Origin: Neisseria lactamica
GTDB taxonomy: Bacteria; Pseudomonadota; Gammaproteobacteria; Burkholderiales; Neisseriaceae
DNA: 10,563 bases
Direction of reading: 5' to 3'
Assembly: GCA_001067655.1 (NCBI GenBank)
Contig: JUNU01000268.1
Coordinates: 1-10,563, forward strand
Below, piece after piece: positions 1 through 7,343 of the stretch. The position numbers and the translations under genes are program-made. The notes below the pieces were generated by a model, which saw only the letters and a list, made by a program, of their open reading frames with translations, had not been told where the DNA came from and did not search any database. Numbering within the stretch: position 1 is the first letter of the stretch; each line of letters begins with the position of its first letter.

Positions 1-107
1 ATGGGCGGTGTGACAGGAGGAGCAGGAGGGGGCGCCCAGCAGAAATCGGGGAGGGTACAGATTACATAGAAGTCGCTGTCTTTACGGGCGATTTTGTTGA
101 ATGCCAT
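1..107 (-). CDS. DUF4150 PAAR-like spike-tip protein, N-terminal fragment
   Basis: This is the start of a gene cut by the window edge; 35 codons are visible. It reads MAFNKIARKDSDFYVICTLP and continues with DFCWAPP and a run of prolines ending near VTPP. A short N-terminal stretch, then a Pro-Asp-x-Cys motif followed by Pro-rich turns, is the pattern I associate with DUF4150 (PAAR-like) proteins, which cap the VgrG spike of T6SSs and often carry or recruit a toxin. The ATG at 107-105 is supported by an AGGAG ribosome binding site nine bases upstream (117-121). It lies downstream of vgrG and the DUF2169 adaptor, the expected place for a tip protein. The call rests on few residues plus context. 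Whether a toxin domain is fused at the C-terminus cannot be seen. Confidence 0.72.
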   Translation of the reverse strand, partial: MAFNKIARKDSDFYVICTLPDFCWAPPPAPPVTPP

Positions 108-116
108 GGCGGCTTG

Positions 117-121
117 CTCCT
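117..121 (-). promoter_or_regulatory. Ribosome binding site of the DUF4150 gene
   Basis: On the minus strand the sequence is AGGAG, separated by nine bases from the ATG at 107-105. It fixes the start of a gene of which only 35 codons are visible. It lies 10 bases beyond the distal arm of the inverted DUS pair, so the leader between hairpin and start codon is short. Confidence 0.7.
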
Positions 122-131
122 GTTGGGGATG

Positions 132-180
132 GGGTCGTCTGAAAGGGGGATGAATGAGGACTTAGGGTTTCAGACGACCT
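132..180 (-). terminator. Inverted pair of DNA uptake sequences, possible terminator/attenuator
   Basis: Positions 169-180 carry a perfect AGGTCGTCTGAA on the minus strand. Positions 132-143 carry GGGTCGTCTGAA on the plus strand (11 of 12). The arms 133-144 and 168-179 are exactly complementary over 12 bases and enclose a 23-base loop. In Neisseria, closely spaced inverted DUS downstream of genes are known to act as rho-independent-type terminators. This pair begins about 10 bases after the DUF2169 stop codon, which fits. Against strong termination, the loop is long and no T-tract follows on the minus strand. It may be a weak terminator that lets some transcripts continue into the DUF4150 gene, or simply a DNA uptake signal. 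Confidence 0.6.
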
Positions 181-189
181 ATGTGTGGT

Positions 190-1326
190 TTATACGTGTG
201 CTGCCAAAGATGGTGGGATTGGGATAAATTCATCCTGCGAATCCCGACAAGCTTGGGCGGCCGCGATTTGATCTGCCCGTTCGTGTCGGGCGATGAATCT
301 GAGCTGGCATGCCGCAATTTCCAGTTCCTCCGGAAAAGATGTGCGGTAGCTGCAATCAATGCGGCGTTGTTCTACATCGACGAGGATGGTGTCCAATATC
401 ATGTCTTTACACAATGACGAGTTGGTTGCCGTATGGGCGTGGACGAACACGGTTTCTACCGGCAAATCAATGGTAAAGCGTTGGTTGGGGGCTTGGAAGG
501 AATGCACCATGCCGGTAAAAGTCAGTTCGTAAATATGGTTGGGTTTCAGATGGGGAAGCTGCAGCGAGGGATGGGCGCCGTTCCAATAAGCCATAGAAAA
601 ATCTTCAGGCAGTAGCGGGGCACGGTTGGCTATCCATTGCGCATCGGCAGTGCCGGTATGTTTGGCTCGCAGTGCGAAATAACGGGGCATAAAGCCGAAG
701 CCTTCGGGCGCGGCCTTATCGGACGGATCTCGCACGGGGTGTGCGGGGTCGTAGATTTGATGCGCTTTCAGTGTCCGCTTGAACCCGTTTTTTTTGAGTT
801 CGGCCTTCGGATAGTAGCCGATACCGATGGCGTTCTGCTGATAGCCTGTGTGGTCGTCTTCGACTGCGCTGCCGCCAAAGGCAAACTCATAGCGGATAGG
901 CAGGGAAAGAATGGGGTCGGGTTCGCTCAAAGACCATCCTGCCGCCTCCCGCACCCAGTAACGTTCCCCGGTAAGCGCCAGGCTTTTTTGGTAATCGCCG
1001 ATACTTACGGATACGGTAAATTGCCGAGAGGGAACGTCGTCGGGTGCATAGGCGGTGGCATTGACAACCAAGTCGGTTTTGGGCTTGTAGAGGCTGAAGT
1101 CGCTTTCAAACTGAGTCGAGGTTTGTGAAGGATCACCGTAATAGGTATCGGCAAACGTGAGTGGCGTTTGCTTACGGGCAAACGCAAGCTCCGTTTTTCC
1201 TGTTTCCGGGTCAATTTCAAACTCGTAGCTAACTTTGGCGACGACTACATCATAAGCCCGATCTGTTTGGTCGATGTTTTTAAACTGCTGCGTATGAAAG
1301 CAGGTAAAGTTTTGCAACTCAAACAT
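190..1326 (-). CDS. DUF2169 domain protein, probable T6SS cargo adaptor
   Basis: A 378-residue cytosolic protein with no signal peptide or membrane segment. I recognise the DUF2169 family from the early strand pattern YDVVVAKVSYEFEID, the segment KPKTDLVVNATAYAP (about residues 83-97), the GERYWV motif (about 120), the LSLPIRYEFAFGGSA block (about 141-155), the NAIGIGY turn and the late block with AQWIANRAPLLPEDF followed by YWNGAHPSLQLPHL. Family members encoded beside vgrG, such as the Agrobacterium adaptor Atu3641, load a specific PAAR/effector onto the VgrG tip without being secreted as toxins. The ATG at 1326-1324 lies 12 bases after the vgrG stop, and its purine-rich AGAGAAGA site overlaps that TAG, which suggests translational coupling. 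A DUF4150 tip gene follows immediately. The gene is clearly more GC-rich than tssJKLM. The family is fairly certain; the adaptor role is inferred from family and neighbours. Confidence 0.87.
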   Translation of the reverse strand: MFELQNFTCFHTQQFKNIDQTDRAYDVVVAKVSYEFEIDPETGKTELAFARKQTPLTFADTYYGDPSQTSTQFESDFSLYKPKTDLVVNATAYAPDDVPSRQFTVSVSIGDYQKSLALTGERYWVREAAGWSLSEPDPILSLPIRYEFAFGGSAVEDDHTGYQQNAIGIGYYPKAELKKNGFKRTLKAHQIYDPAHPVRDPSDKAAPEGFGFMPRYFALRAKHTGTADAQWIANRAPLLPEDFSMAYWNGAHPSLQLPHLKPNHIYELTFTGMVHSFQAPNQRFTIDLPVETVFVHAHTATNSSLCKDMILDTILVDVEQRRIDCSYRTSFPEELEIAACQLRFIARHERADQIAAAQACRDSQDEFIPIPPSLAAHV

Positions 1327-1338
1327 GGCATATCTTCT

Positions 1339-3612
1339 CTAGTTGATATCAACTTTTTTGCCGTCGATGTCCACTACTTTGGTGCCGACGATCTTGATCG
1401 TTTTGCTGACGATGCTGATTTTGTTTTTATCAATCAAAATCATGGAACTACCAACTTGTATGGTAATTTTCTTGCCTGCGGACAGGGTAATGTTTCGACC
1501 TGCGTTGAGGCCGATGTTCATACCGGCGTTGAGACCCATCACTAAGCCGACGCTATGCATTTCTGCACCGACGACATTAGTCATCCAGCCTGCACCGACG
1601 TTCAGCATATAGCCGGCACCGATGTTGGTCATCTGTCCGATGCCGACATTGTTCATACCGTTCAGGCTGACGGTTTCCTGTCTGTTGCCGCCGATACTGC
1701 TGACTTCGTTGGCAACAACGGTCTTGTTGCGGTTGGCACCGACGGTCAGCGCTTGGTTTTTGCCGACAGCAACGTTCTGGTCTTGTCCGACAGTCAGCGC
1801 TTGGCTCTGACCTATGCCTACTTTTTCGTTCAAGCCAACAGAACGGCTGCGGTTTTTACCCACGTTGACACTTTGGTCTTTACCTACGCTGGTACTTTGG
1901 TTGTCACCCACACTAATGCTTTGGTTTTGGGTAATGCTGGAGGTCTCGTTTTGACCCACCGATTTTGTGCGGTTTTGGGTAATCGAAGCCGTTTCGTTTT
2001 TTTGGACGGTTTTCGCCCGATCACCCACTACCGTAACCGTTTCGTTGTTACCGATCGTGGTGGTGCGGTCGTTGTTGACGTTGCGGGTTTCATTATTTTT
2101 AACCAGCGAGGTCAGGTCTTTTTGCGCTTGGAAATTGACCATCTCGGAACCGGCAGTATCGTTGAACATCAGTTCATTGAAGTTGGCAAGCGGCGAATTA
2201 AAACTTTTACTTTTGATACCTGACTGCTTGGCCGCAGCGGGAAAGCCCCATGGTGGCGACATTGCGCTGTTGTACAGGCGGCCCAATACAATAGGTCGGT
2301 CGGCATCTCCGTTGATGAAGTCAACCAACACTTCTTCACCGATACGTGGGGTGTTGATAGAGCCGTATCCCGCACCGGCAGAACCTTGCGTTACCCGAAC
2401 CCAGTTGGAGCTGTTTTCATCCATTTTTCCGTAGCGGTCCCAATGGAACTGGACTTTAATATCGCCATACTCGTTAGTATAAACCTCTTCTCCGGCAGGG
2501 CCTGTTACCGTCGCCGCTTGTGTGCCCAAAACTTTGGGTTTTGGCGTTTTAAGGGGAGGGCGGTATGGGTAGGATTTGGGTAATACGCGGAATGAAATTC
2601 TGAATTTGCCGATACGATCGCCGGTAGTATAGCCGGCTTCTTCAAAATCATAGTCTGCTTTCAGAATGGTGTATTCGGTATTGGATGATGAATGCGGGTG
2701 CTTACTCAGGGTAAACGTATAACCTGGAGCCACCGTCAATGCAGTACCCGAACCGGTAATGACCTTGGTTTGGCTTTTCAGATCTTCACTGCGTACCTGA
2801 CTGTAATTTTGCGCTTCGGAAACATCGCTAAAGCCGGTATAAAAATCATAATGTTCCATAGGAACAGAACTGAAATCATGAACCGAATCAGAAGATTTCA
2901 TCGGGACTTTGGCATTTTTATAATTGTATTCTTGGGTTACGAACTGGCTGGATTTCAGGGCATCACGTTCCTCCCAAATATCGATATAGGCGATGTTGGG
3001 TGCACCGGGCGCAGTATTTTTGGAATGGTAGGGAATATTAGGAGAAGGGATGGCTTCCAGAATACCCACATCATCAGCAATAACCAGCTCGTGCGAACCG
3101 TTGCTGTGGGTAAAATAATAGTAAATGCCTTCCTGTTCAAATAAGCGGCTCAGGAAGTCAAAACTATTTTCTTGATATTGGACACAAAAGCCCCTTGTAC
3201 GATAGCTTTTTTGGCATTTTACTTGGAAGGGGAAGCCGAACGGCGACAAGACTTCATTGGTAATATCCAGAACAGACTTATCAACAAATACCCTGCTATC
3301 GGTGTTCTGCGTGAGGTACCACATAAACGGACGGGCTGTACAGGTGTAGGCATGATAGTCTTCTTCGTCTTCATCTTCGCCGATATAGCCGAAGTCGGTC
3401 ACCAAACCGTTCAGATAGCGCGGGCTGCCTGCTTCTGTATCAATTTCCAATGTTATTGGCTGACCGATAATATCTTTGCCTTGTAAATTGGAATCTTTGG
3501 AAACTAAAGTGATATTAAATTCAAAAAGGTTTGAAACAAATTCGGTTCCAAGCATTTTTTTGAATAATAGTTGTGATCCCAAAGGTGTATGAGCAACGAC
3601 TGTTCTATTCAT
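1339..3612 (-). CDS. vgrG: T6SS spike protein VgrG (TssI)
   Basis: A 757-residue VgrG that trimerises to form the spike on top of the Hcp tube. The gp27-like part covers about residues 1-350 (opening HTPLGSQLLFKKMLGTEF, and the block FDFLSRLFEQEGIYYYFTH at 151-169). The gp5-type OB-fold is at about 378-448, with GDIKVQFHWDRYGK, WVRVTQGSAGAGYG, PRIGEEVLVDFINGDADRP and IVLGRLYN. From about residue 505 a long octad-repeat beta-helix forms the needle. No fused toxin domain follows, so cargo must travel by the tip. The chosen ATG at 3612 has AAGGA ten bases upstream; an in-frame TTG at 3678 would add 22 residues with no family resemblance. An acidic patch, GEDEDEED (78-85), interrupts the gp27-like part. 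A promoter may lie in the gap from tssM, and the DUF2169 gene follows at 12 bases. Confidence 0.96.
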   Translation of the reverse strand: MNRTVVAHTPLGSQLLFKKMLGTEFVSNLFEFNITLVSKDSNLQGKDIIGQPITLEIDTEAGSPRYLNGLVTDFGYIGEDEDEEDYHAYTCTARPFMWYLTQNTDSRVFVDKSVLDITNEVLSPFGFPFQVKCQKSYRTRGFCVQYQENSFDFLSRLFEQEGIYYYFTHSNGSHELVIADDVGILEAIPSPNIPYHSKNTAPGAPNIAYIDIWEERDALKSSQFVTQEYNYKNAKVPMKSSDSVHDFSSVPMEHYDFYTGFSDVSEAQNYSQVRSEDLKSQTKVITGSGTALTVAPGYTFTLSKHPHSSSNTEYTILKADYDFEEAGYTTGDRIGKFRISFRVLPKSYPYRPPLKTPKPKVLGTQAATVTGPAGEEVYTNEYGDIKVQFHWDRYGKMDENSSNWVRVTQGSAGAGYGSINTPRIGEEVLVDFINGDADRPIVLGRLYNSAMSPPWGFPAAAKQSGIKSKSFNSPLANFNELMFNDTAGSEMVNFQAQKDLTSLVKNNETRNVNNDRTTTIGNNETVTVVGDRAKTVQKNETASITQNRTKSVGQNETSSITQNQSISVGDNQSTSVGKDQSVNVGKNRSRSVGLNEKVGIGQSQALTVGQDQNVAVGKNQALTVGANRNKTVVANEVSSIGGNRQETVSLNGMNNVGIGQMTNIGAGYMLNVGAGWMTNVVGAEMHSVGLVMGLNAGMNIGLNAGRNITLSAGKKITIQVGSSMILIDKNKISIVSKTIKIVGTKVVDIDGKKVDIN
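1431..2100 (-). repeat. Octad repeats of the VgrG beta-helix needle
   Basis: About 28 consecutive eight-residue units, roughly VgrG residues 505-728, follow the pattern N-x-x-x-x-V/I-G-x; examples are GQNETSSI, GDNQSTSV, GKNQALTV and GAGYMLNV. This is the gp5-style triple-stranded beta-helix of T6SS spikes. At DNA level some units recur with a 48-bp (two-octad) period: GGTTTTGGGTAAT at 1923-1935 and 1971-1983, and GTCAGCGCTTGG at 1745-1756 and 1793-1804. The last units turn Gly/Met/Ala-rich and then Ile/Val/Lys-rich toward the tip, which is the PAAR-binding end. Confidence 0.88.
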
Positions 3613-3622
3613 GTCGGGAAAT

Positions 3623-3627
3623 TCCTT
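3623..3627 (-). promoter_or_regulatory. Ribosome binding site deciding the vgrG start
   Basis: The minus strand reads AAGGA followed by ten bases and the ATG at 3612-3610. It favours this start over the in-frame TTG at 3678, because residues upstream of the ATG do not resemble VgrG and the protein then opens directly with the family's usual N-terminus. Confidence 0.65.
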
Positions 3628-3633
3628 GTTTAC

Positions 3634-3662
3634 ATTAAAAGCCAATTTCGCTGCGGTGTCAG
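3634..3662 (-). promoter_or_regulatory. Candidate sigma-70 promoter for vgrG
   Basis: On the minus strand CTGACA (3662-3657) and TTTAAT (3639-3634) are separated by exactly 17 bases; each differs from the consensus hexamer at one position. A start about seven bases below the -10 box would give a very short leader with the AAGGA ribosome site near its 5' end. The element sits in the only sizeable gap (142 bp) between T6SS genes in the window, so vgrG and its downstream adaptor could be transcribed apart from tssJKLM. This is prediction by eye only. Confidence 0.38.
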
Positions 3663-3720
3663 ATTTTCTATTTTTCAATCACACACAGGACTGTGGCAGA
3701 AGCTTGTTGGAATATGTGAT

Positions 3721-3732
3721 TTCAGACGACCT
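3721..3732 (-). repeat. DNA uptake sequence (AG-mucDUS type)
   Basis: A perfect AGGTCGTCTGAA on the minus strand, 22 bases downstream of the tssM stop and in the gap before vgrG. It is single, with no inverted partner nearby, so it is a DNA uptake signal and not a terminator hairpin. This 12-mer is the dialect described for the N. mucosa/sicca group and is the main clue to the host. Confidence 0.85.
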
Positions 3733-3754
3733 GCTTACATCCTTACTACGACCT

Positions 3755-6700
3755 TCAAACGCACTGAAAATTCCTTAATTTATTTAAATTAAAGGGGTTG
3801 AAGGCTGTGGAAGTAGTAAATTCAAGCACAACGTTTTTGCCTTGGATGTTGTATTCGACAACGGTAGTGTTTCCTGTTTGACGAATGATTTTTCCTTTTT
3901 CAATCAGGCGGAATATTGACCATGGTCCGGTTGAGCTGATACCCGCACTATTTATTTGAGGAGAGGAAACATCGATTTTTGCCAAGGCGTTTTCTTCTTT
4001 TGAAGGCCAGGTAAAGGTTGCAGGATTGACTGGACCATGACTGTATACATAGCTTTTCCCTGCGTAAGAAACATTCACACTTTCCAGACTGGAATCAAGA
4101 ATCAAGACTTTGACTGTAAAGTCAAAAGTGGGTGTTTCCGAGCCTTTGTCAAAATATCCTTGCCGGATTGCTGCAATGTCGTTTAGTTTGGAAAAACGGT
4201 CTTTAAATGCGCTGTTTTTAGCAGTCAAGGTTTCCAGTTTTTCTGAACGTGCCAATACGGCGGCTTCACCTGATAAATTGGTAAACTTGCTGTACATGCC
4301 GTTTGGACCAAATATGTTGGTGAAGCTTTCCAAGGCAACATTGTTTTCAGAACCTCTGTCAAAAGGGTAACCCTGTTGGTGTATCTCTTGGCAACTGTTC
4401 GTTACGGTTGCCAACTGTTTTTCCAAGGTAGACATGAGCTTTTCATCGACAATCTTGTCGGTGTTTTTCAAAATAATCTCAGAAAAGCTGTCTAGCATTG
4501 GGCGGAAGGGCATAGGAAGCCGGTTTACTTCAGCTTTGTATTTCACAAACGGATCATCAGGAGGTAAATCTACGCCTTTTTCAACTGCGACATTAACGGC
4601 AACCAAATAAACGTACAAATCATTAATGGCTTCAGTAACACTGTTAATTGCCGGAGGTTGATCATTTGTGGTTTCAGTTAAACTATGGAAATCTGCAAAA
4701 GCATCATCAACAGGAGTGGCCAGTTTTAAAGCAGCCAATTCATTTTTTACATTGGCCTCTCCTTCAGCGTCTAAAAGCTTTGACAGTCCTGCTCTATTTA
4801 ACCATTCGGCAATTTTACTGTCTGCTTTATCCGTTATCTTTTTATCAATGGTCAGCGTTGTGTTATCACTGATACCTTTGATAATGTTAACCAAGGGAGA
4901 ATTTTTCTCTGATAAAAGCTTGGCAATCTGAATGCTTTCTCGTGATGATTTAGGTACGACCAATGACAAATCAGCCAAATAGTTATTCCATGCTTTGATG
5001 TAATTACTGAAATAAAGCTTTTGAGCATCAGAAAGGACAGTAGCTTTACTTTGGCTTTGAGAAGCATAACTACCTAATACCCAGTTGTCTTCATTAAAAA
5101 ATTGCTCTGCCGATTTAACCATAGCAGGTAAGACTTTGGTAATGTAAGCCTCTTTGGTATAAATGAAGTTAATAGGCTCTTTTAAAGCTCCACCAGTTTT
5201 ACGACGGAACAATAAGTGGCTTTGCACACCGCCCATACTTGAAAAAGAAACAGGTGTGATTCCTTCTTTGCCTGAAAGAGCAACGGTATTGATGGTATCT
5301 TCTAGTACCATGGTAGCAATATCTCTTTGGGCAATTTCTTGTCTGCGGCGTTCAACTAATGCTTCATCATAGGGTACGCTAGGAGTAATGCTTTGTTTAG
5401 AAAGAATCTGATTTAAAGCTTTCTCAACAGATTTTTTCTGTTGGGCACTCATACCTGAAGATTCTGCTTTAGACAAATTAGTCATCAGCCAGTTTTGCAT
5501 AAAAGCGGCATCAAAATGTTCTTTGTCATACATCATCAGATAAGCTTTTAAAGCATTGTAACCATTGATGCCGTCTGAGCCGCTGGTTGTACGCAGAAGT
5601 TCATCTAATTTGAAGCTGATTAAAGGCATCACGTTGTCTTGCAGGATTCTTCGGTAGGCAGATTCCCCAACGTCTTCCATTTGCCCGCCTTGGTAAAGAC
5701 CCATACGATAGCTGAGGGGAGGAGAAGACAGATCGGGAATCTCTCTGCTGCGGGTCGTATCTTTGACATGTTCTGCAAATGTTACTGCTTTAAGCAGGTC
5801 GGGAGCTTCAGTGTATTTCTTCGCCTCTTGACCCAGTTTGGTCGCTTTATCGCCAACCTGCTCAAGATATGAGCGATTATTTGAATAACTGTTCAGCATC
5901 ATGGCTAAGCAGGCGGCGACTATGGTGACAATAGCTCCAATTCCTAACCAATAGAGCATTTGTTTTTTGACAAACCAAGATTTATTTTCTCCCGCCAAGT
6001 TTGCTTCACTAAGGATGACATCAGAGAACAGCCTGTGCAGGAAAAAACTTCGCTCGTTGTTTTGAGTTTTGGTTCGATCCGAATCCAAGTATTTTTTCGA
6101 TAATTGGAAATCATTTTGCAAGCCATCCAAGATAGGATTGAAATGTTGTCCTGTTTGGGTGCCGCTTGAAAAATAAACACCTCTCCATGAAATAGGTTGC
6201 TCAAATTTCGAAGATTTAGATAACTCTTTAAATAGAGAAAGTACCGCCTGATTAAGACGTTCAAATTCTTCAGGAAAAGCAAAAGCTGCGGCTTTATCTT
6301 CAGAAGATTCCAATTGGTGAATAGTGCCCAACATAGAGGAACGAAGTTTATCCACAACTTCCGATAAAGCGTTGGAAGCAGTGGCAATGGGAGTTTCCAT
6401 CCCTTCCGTATCAGAAAGAGAAATTCCCAGATATTGATTTCTTTGTTCTTCAGTCAGATGATCAAAGAATTTGTCAAAACCATGCAGTAAATCCAGTTTG
6501 GTTATCATGAGATAAACGGGGAAATGTATACCTAATTTGGTATGCATTTCATGGATTCTTTTGCGAAGTTCTGCAGAAATTTCAGGAATATTGGTTTTAC
6601 CTCCCAAAAGATCGTCTACTCCTACGGTAACCAATACCCCGTTGATAGGCTGTTTGGGACGGTAACGCTTCAGAAGGGATACAAATTCTTCCCAGTCGTT

Positions 6701-7312
6701 GGAATCTTTATTACTGTGGTTGTCATGTAAAGACAATCTGCCCGCAGTATCGAGAAGTACAATTTCATCGGATAAAAACCAATCGCAATCACGTGTCCCT
6801 GCCAAGCCGCTTACAGATGTTCCTAGAGTGCTTTCTAGGGGGAAGTTGAGACCGGAACGTTTTAACGCCGTTGTTTTACCGGAGCCGGCTGCACCTAAAA
6901 CAACATACCACGGCATTTGATAAAGATACTGACCTTCTTCCAATCTCGCTAATAAACTATTTTTAGATTTGGAGAATTTGGCGTTTTTCAGTACTTTATC
7001 CATTTCAGCAAACTGACGGCTCATTGAGCTGACATCGCTTGCATTTTTTAAGATGGGTTCTTGTGCTGCACGAATTTCCTTCAGTAAGGCAGCGTTTCGG
7101 CGTGATTCACGATATTGGCGAAATATAGCTTTAGCCAACCAAATGCCGATAATGGCAGCACACACAGCAAGGCGAATGGCCTTGCTTTCTAAGGGGCGAA
7201 TTTCACCTATGGAAATCAGTGGGCCGATAAACCATACCAATATAATCAGACCGGCGATACCCAGCATTACCCATAAAGAACGGGAGCCTAGAAAATAAAG
7301 AATTTTTTTCAT
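3755..7312 (-). CDS. tssM: T6SS inner-membrane protein TssM (IcmF/VasK family)
   Basis: A 1185-residue, apparently full-length TssM, the large subunit of the T6SS membrane complex that spans the periplasm and binds TssJ. Two membrane segments lie near residues 13-34 and 46-64. They are followed by a cytoplasmic NTPase-like domain with an intact Walker A GAAGSGKTT (140-148), DTAGR (188-192) and TKLD (271-274), which suggests nucleotide binding. The family blocks WRGVYFSSGTQTG (376-388) and FFLHRLFSDVILSEANLAG (423-441) precede a third membrane segment (about 453-473). The remaining roughly 700 residues are periplasmic, ending in the expected NPFNLNKLRNFQC tail. The ATG at 7312-7310 has a GGA-containing site upstream and lies 31 bases below the tssL stop, consistent with one operon. 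Codons are AT-rich, like tssJKL and unlike the DUF2169 gene. Confidence 0.97.
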   Translation of the reverse strand: MKKILYFLGSRSLWVMLGIAGLIILVWFIGPLISIGEIRPLESKAIRLAVCAAIIGIWLAKAIFRQYRESRRNAALLKEIRAAQEPILKNASDVSSMSRQFAEMDKVLKNAKFSKSKNSLLARLEEGQYLYQMPWYVVLGAAGSGKTTALKRSGLNFPLESTLGTSVSGLAGTRDCDWFLSDEIVLLDTAGRLSLHDNHSNKDSNDWEEFVSLLKRYRPKQPINGVLVTVGVDDLLGGKTNIPEISAELRKRIHEMHTKLGIHFPVYLMITKLDLLHGFDKFFDHLTEEQRNQYLGISLSDTEGMETPIATASNALSEVVDKLRSSMLGTIHQLESSEDKAAAFAFPEEFERLNQAVLSLFKELSKSSKFEQPISWRGVYFSSGTQTGQHFNPILDGLQNDFQLSKKYLDSDRTKTQNNERSFFLHRLFSDVILSEANLAGENKSWFVKKQMLYWLGIGAIVTIVAACLAMMLNSYSNNRSYLEQVGDKATKLGQEAKKYTEAPDLLKAVTFAEHVKDTTRSREIPDLSSPPLSYRMGLYQGGQMEDVGESAYRRILQDNVMPLISFKLDELLRTTSGSDGINGYNALKAYLMMYDKEHFDAAFMQNWLMTNLSKAESSGMSAQQKKSVEKALNQILSKQSITPSVPYDEALVERRRQEIAQRDIATMVLEDTINTVALSGKEGITPVSFSSMGGVQSHLLFRRKTGGALKEPINFIYTKEAYITKVLPAMVKSAEQFFNEDNWVLGSYASQSQSKATVLSDAQKLYFSNYIKAWNNYLADLSLVVPKSSRESIQIAKLLSEKNSPLVNIIKGISDNTTLTIDKKITDKADSKIAEWLNRAGLSKLLDAEGEANVKNELAALKLATPVDDAFADFHSLTETTNDQPPAINSVTEAINDLYVYLVAVNVAVEKGVDLPPDDPFVKYKAEVNRLPMPFRPMLDSFSEIILKNTDKIVDEKLMSTLEKQLATVTNSCQEIHQQGYPFDRGSENNVALESFTNIFGPNGMYSKFTNLSGEAAVLARSEKLETLTAKNSAFKDRFSKLNDIAAIRQGYFDKGSETPTFDFTVKVLILDSSLESVNVSYAGKSYVYSHGPVNPATFTWPSKEENALAKIDVSSPQINSAGISSTGPWSIFRLIEKGKIIRQTGNTTVVEYNIQGKNVVLEFTTSTAFNPFNLNKLRNFQCV

Positions 7313-7343
7313 ATTTGTTTTTCCGTATCAATCCAATTTCAGA

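Noticed and set aside
637..1128. Plus-strand open frame of 163 codons opposite the DUF2169 gene
   Set aside because: It lies wholly inside a well-supported gene in GC-rich DNA where antisense open frames are expected; no recognisable domain.
1555..2223. Plus-strand open frame of 222 codons opposite vgrG
   Set aside because: It mirrors the periodic VgrG repeat codons on the other strand, which avoid stops by periodicity; its translation matches no recognisable family.
3613..3678. N-terminal extension of VgrG from an in-frame TTG at 3678
   Set aside because: The start would be TTG, the 22 extra residues do not resemble VgrG, and the ATG at 3612 has a good AAGGA site and the canonical family N-terminus.
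3775..3792. AT-rich palindrome TTAATTTA-TT-TAAATTAA near the end of tssM
   Set aside because: It lies inside codons for the conserved TssM C-terminus, has only A-T pairs in the core stem and a two-base loop, so it is a poor terminator or operator candidate.
5568..5579. ATGCCGTCTGAG, 11 of 12 match to the meningococcal/gonococcal AT-DUS
   Set aside because: The terminal base is wrong and it lies in tssM coding sequence; with a different dialect elsewhere in the window a chance match is more likely.
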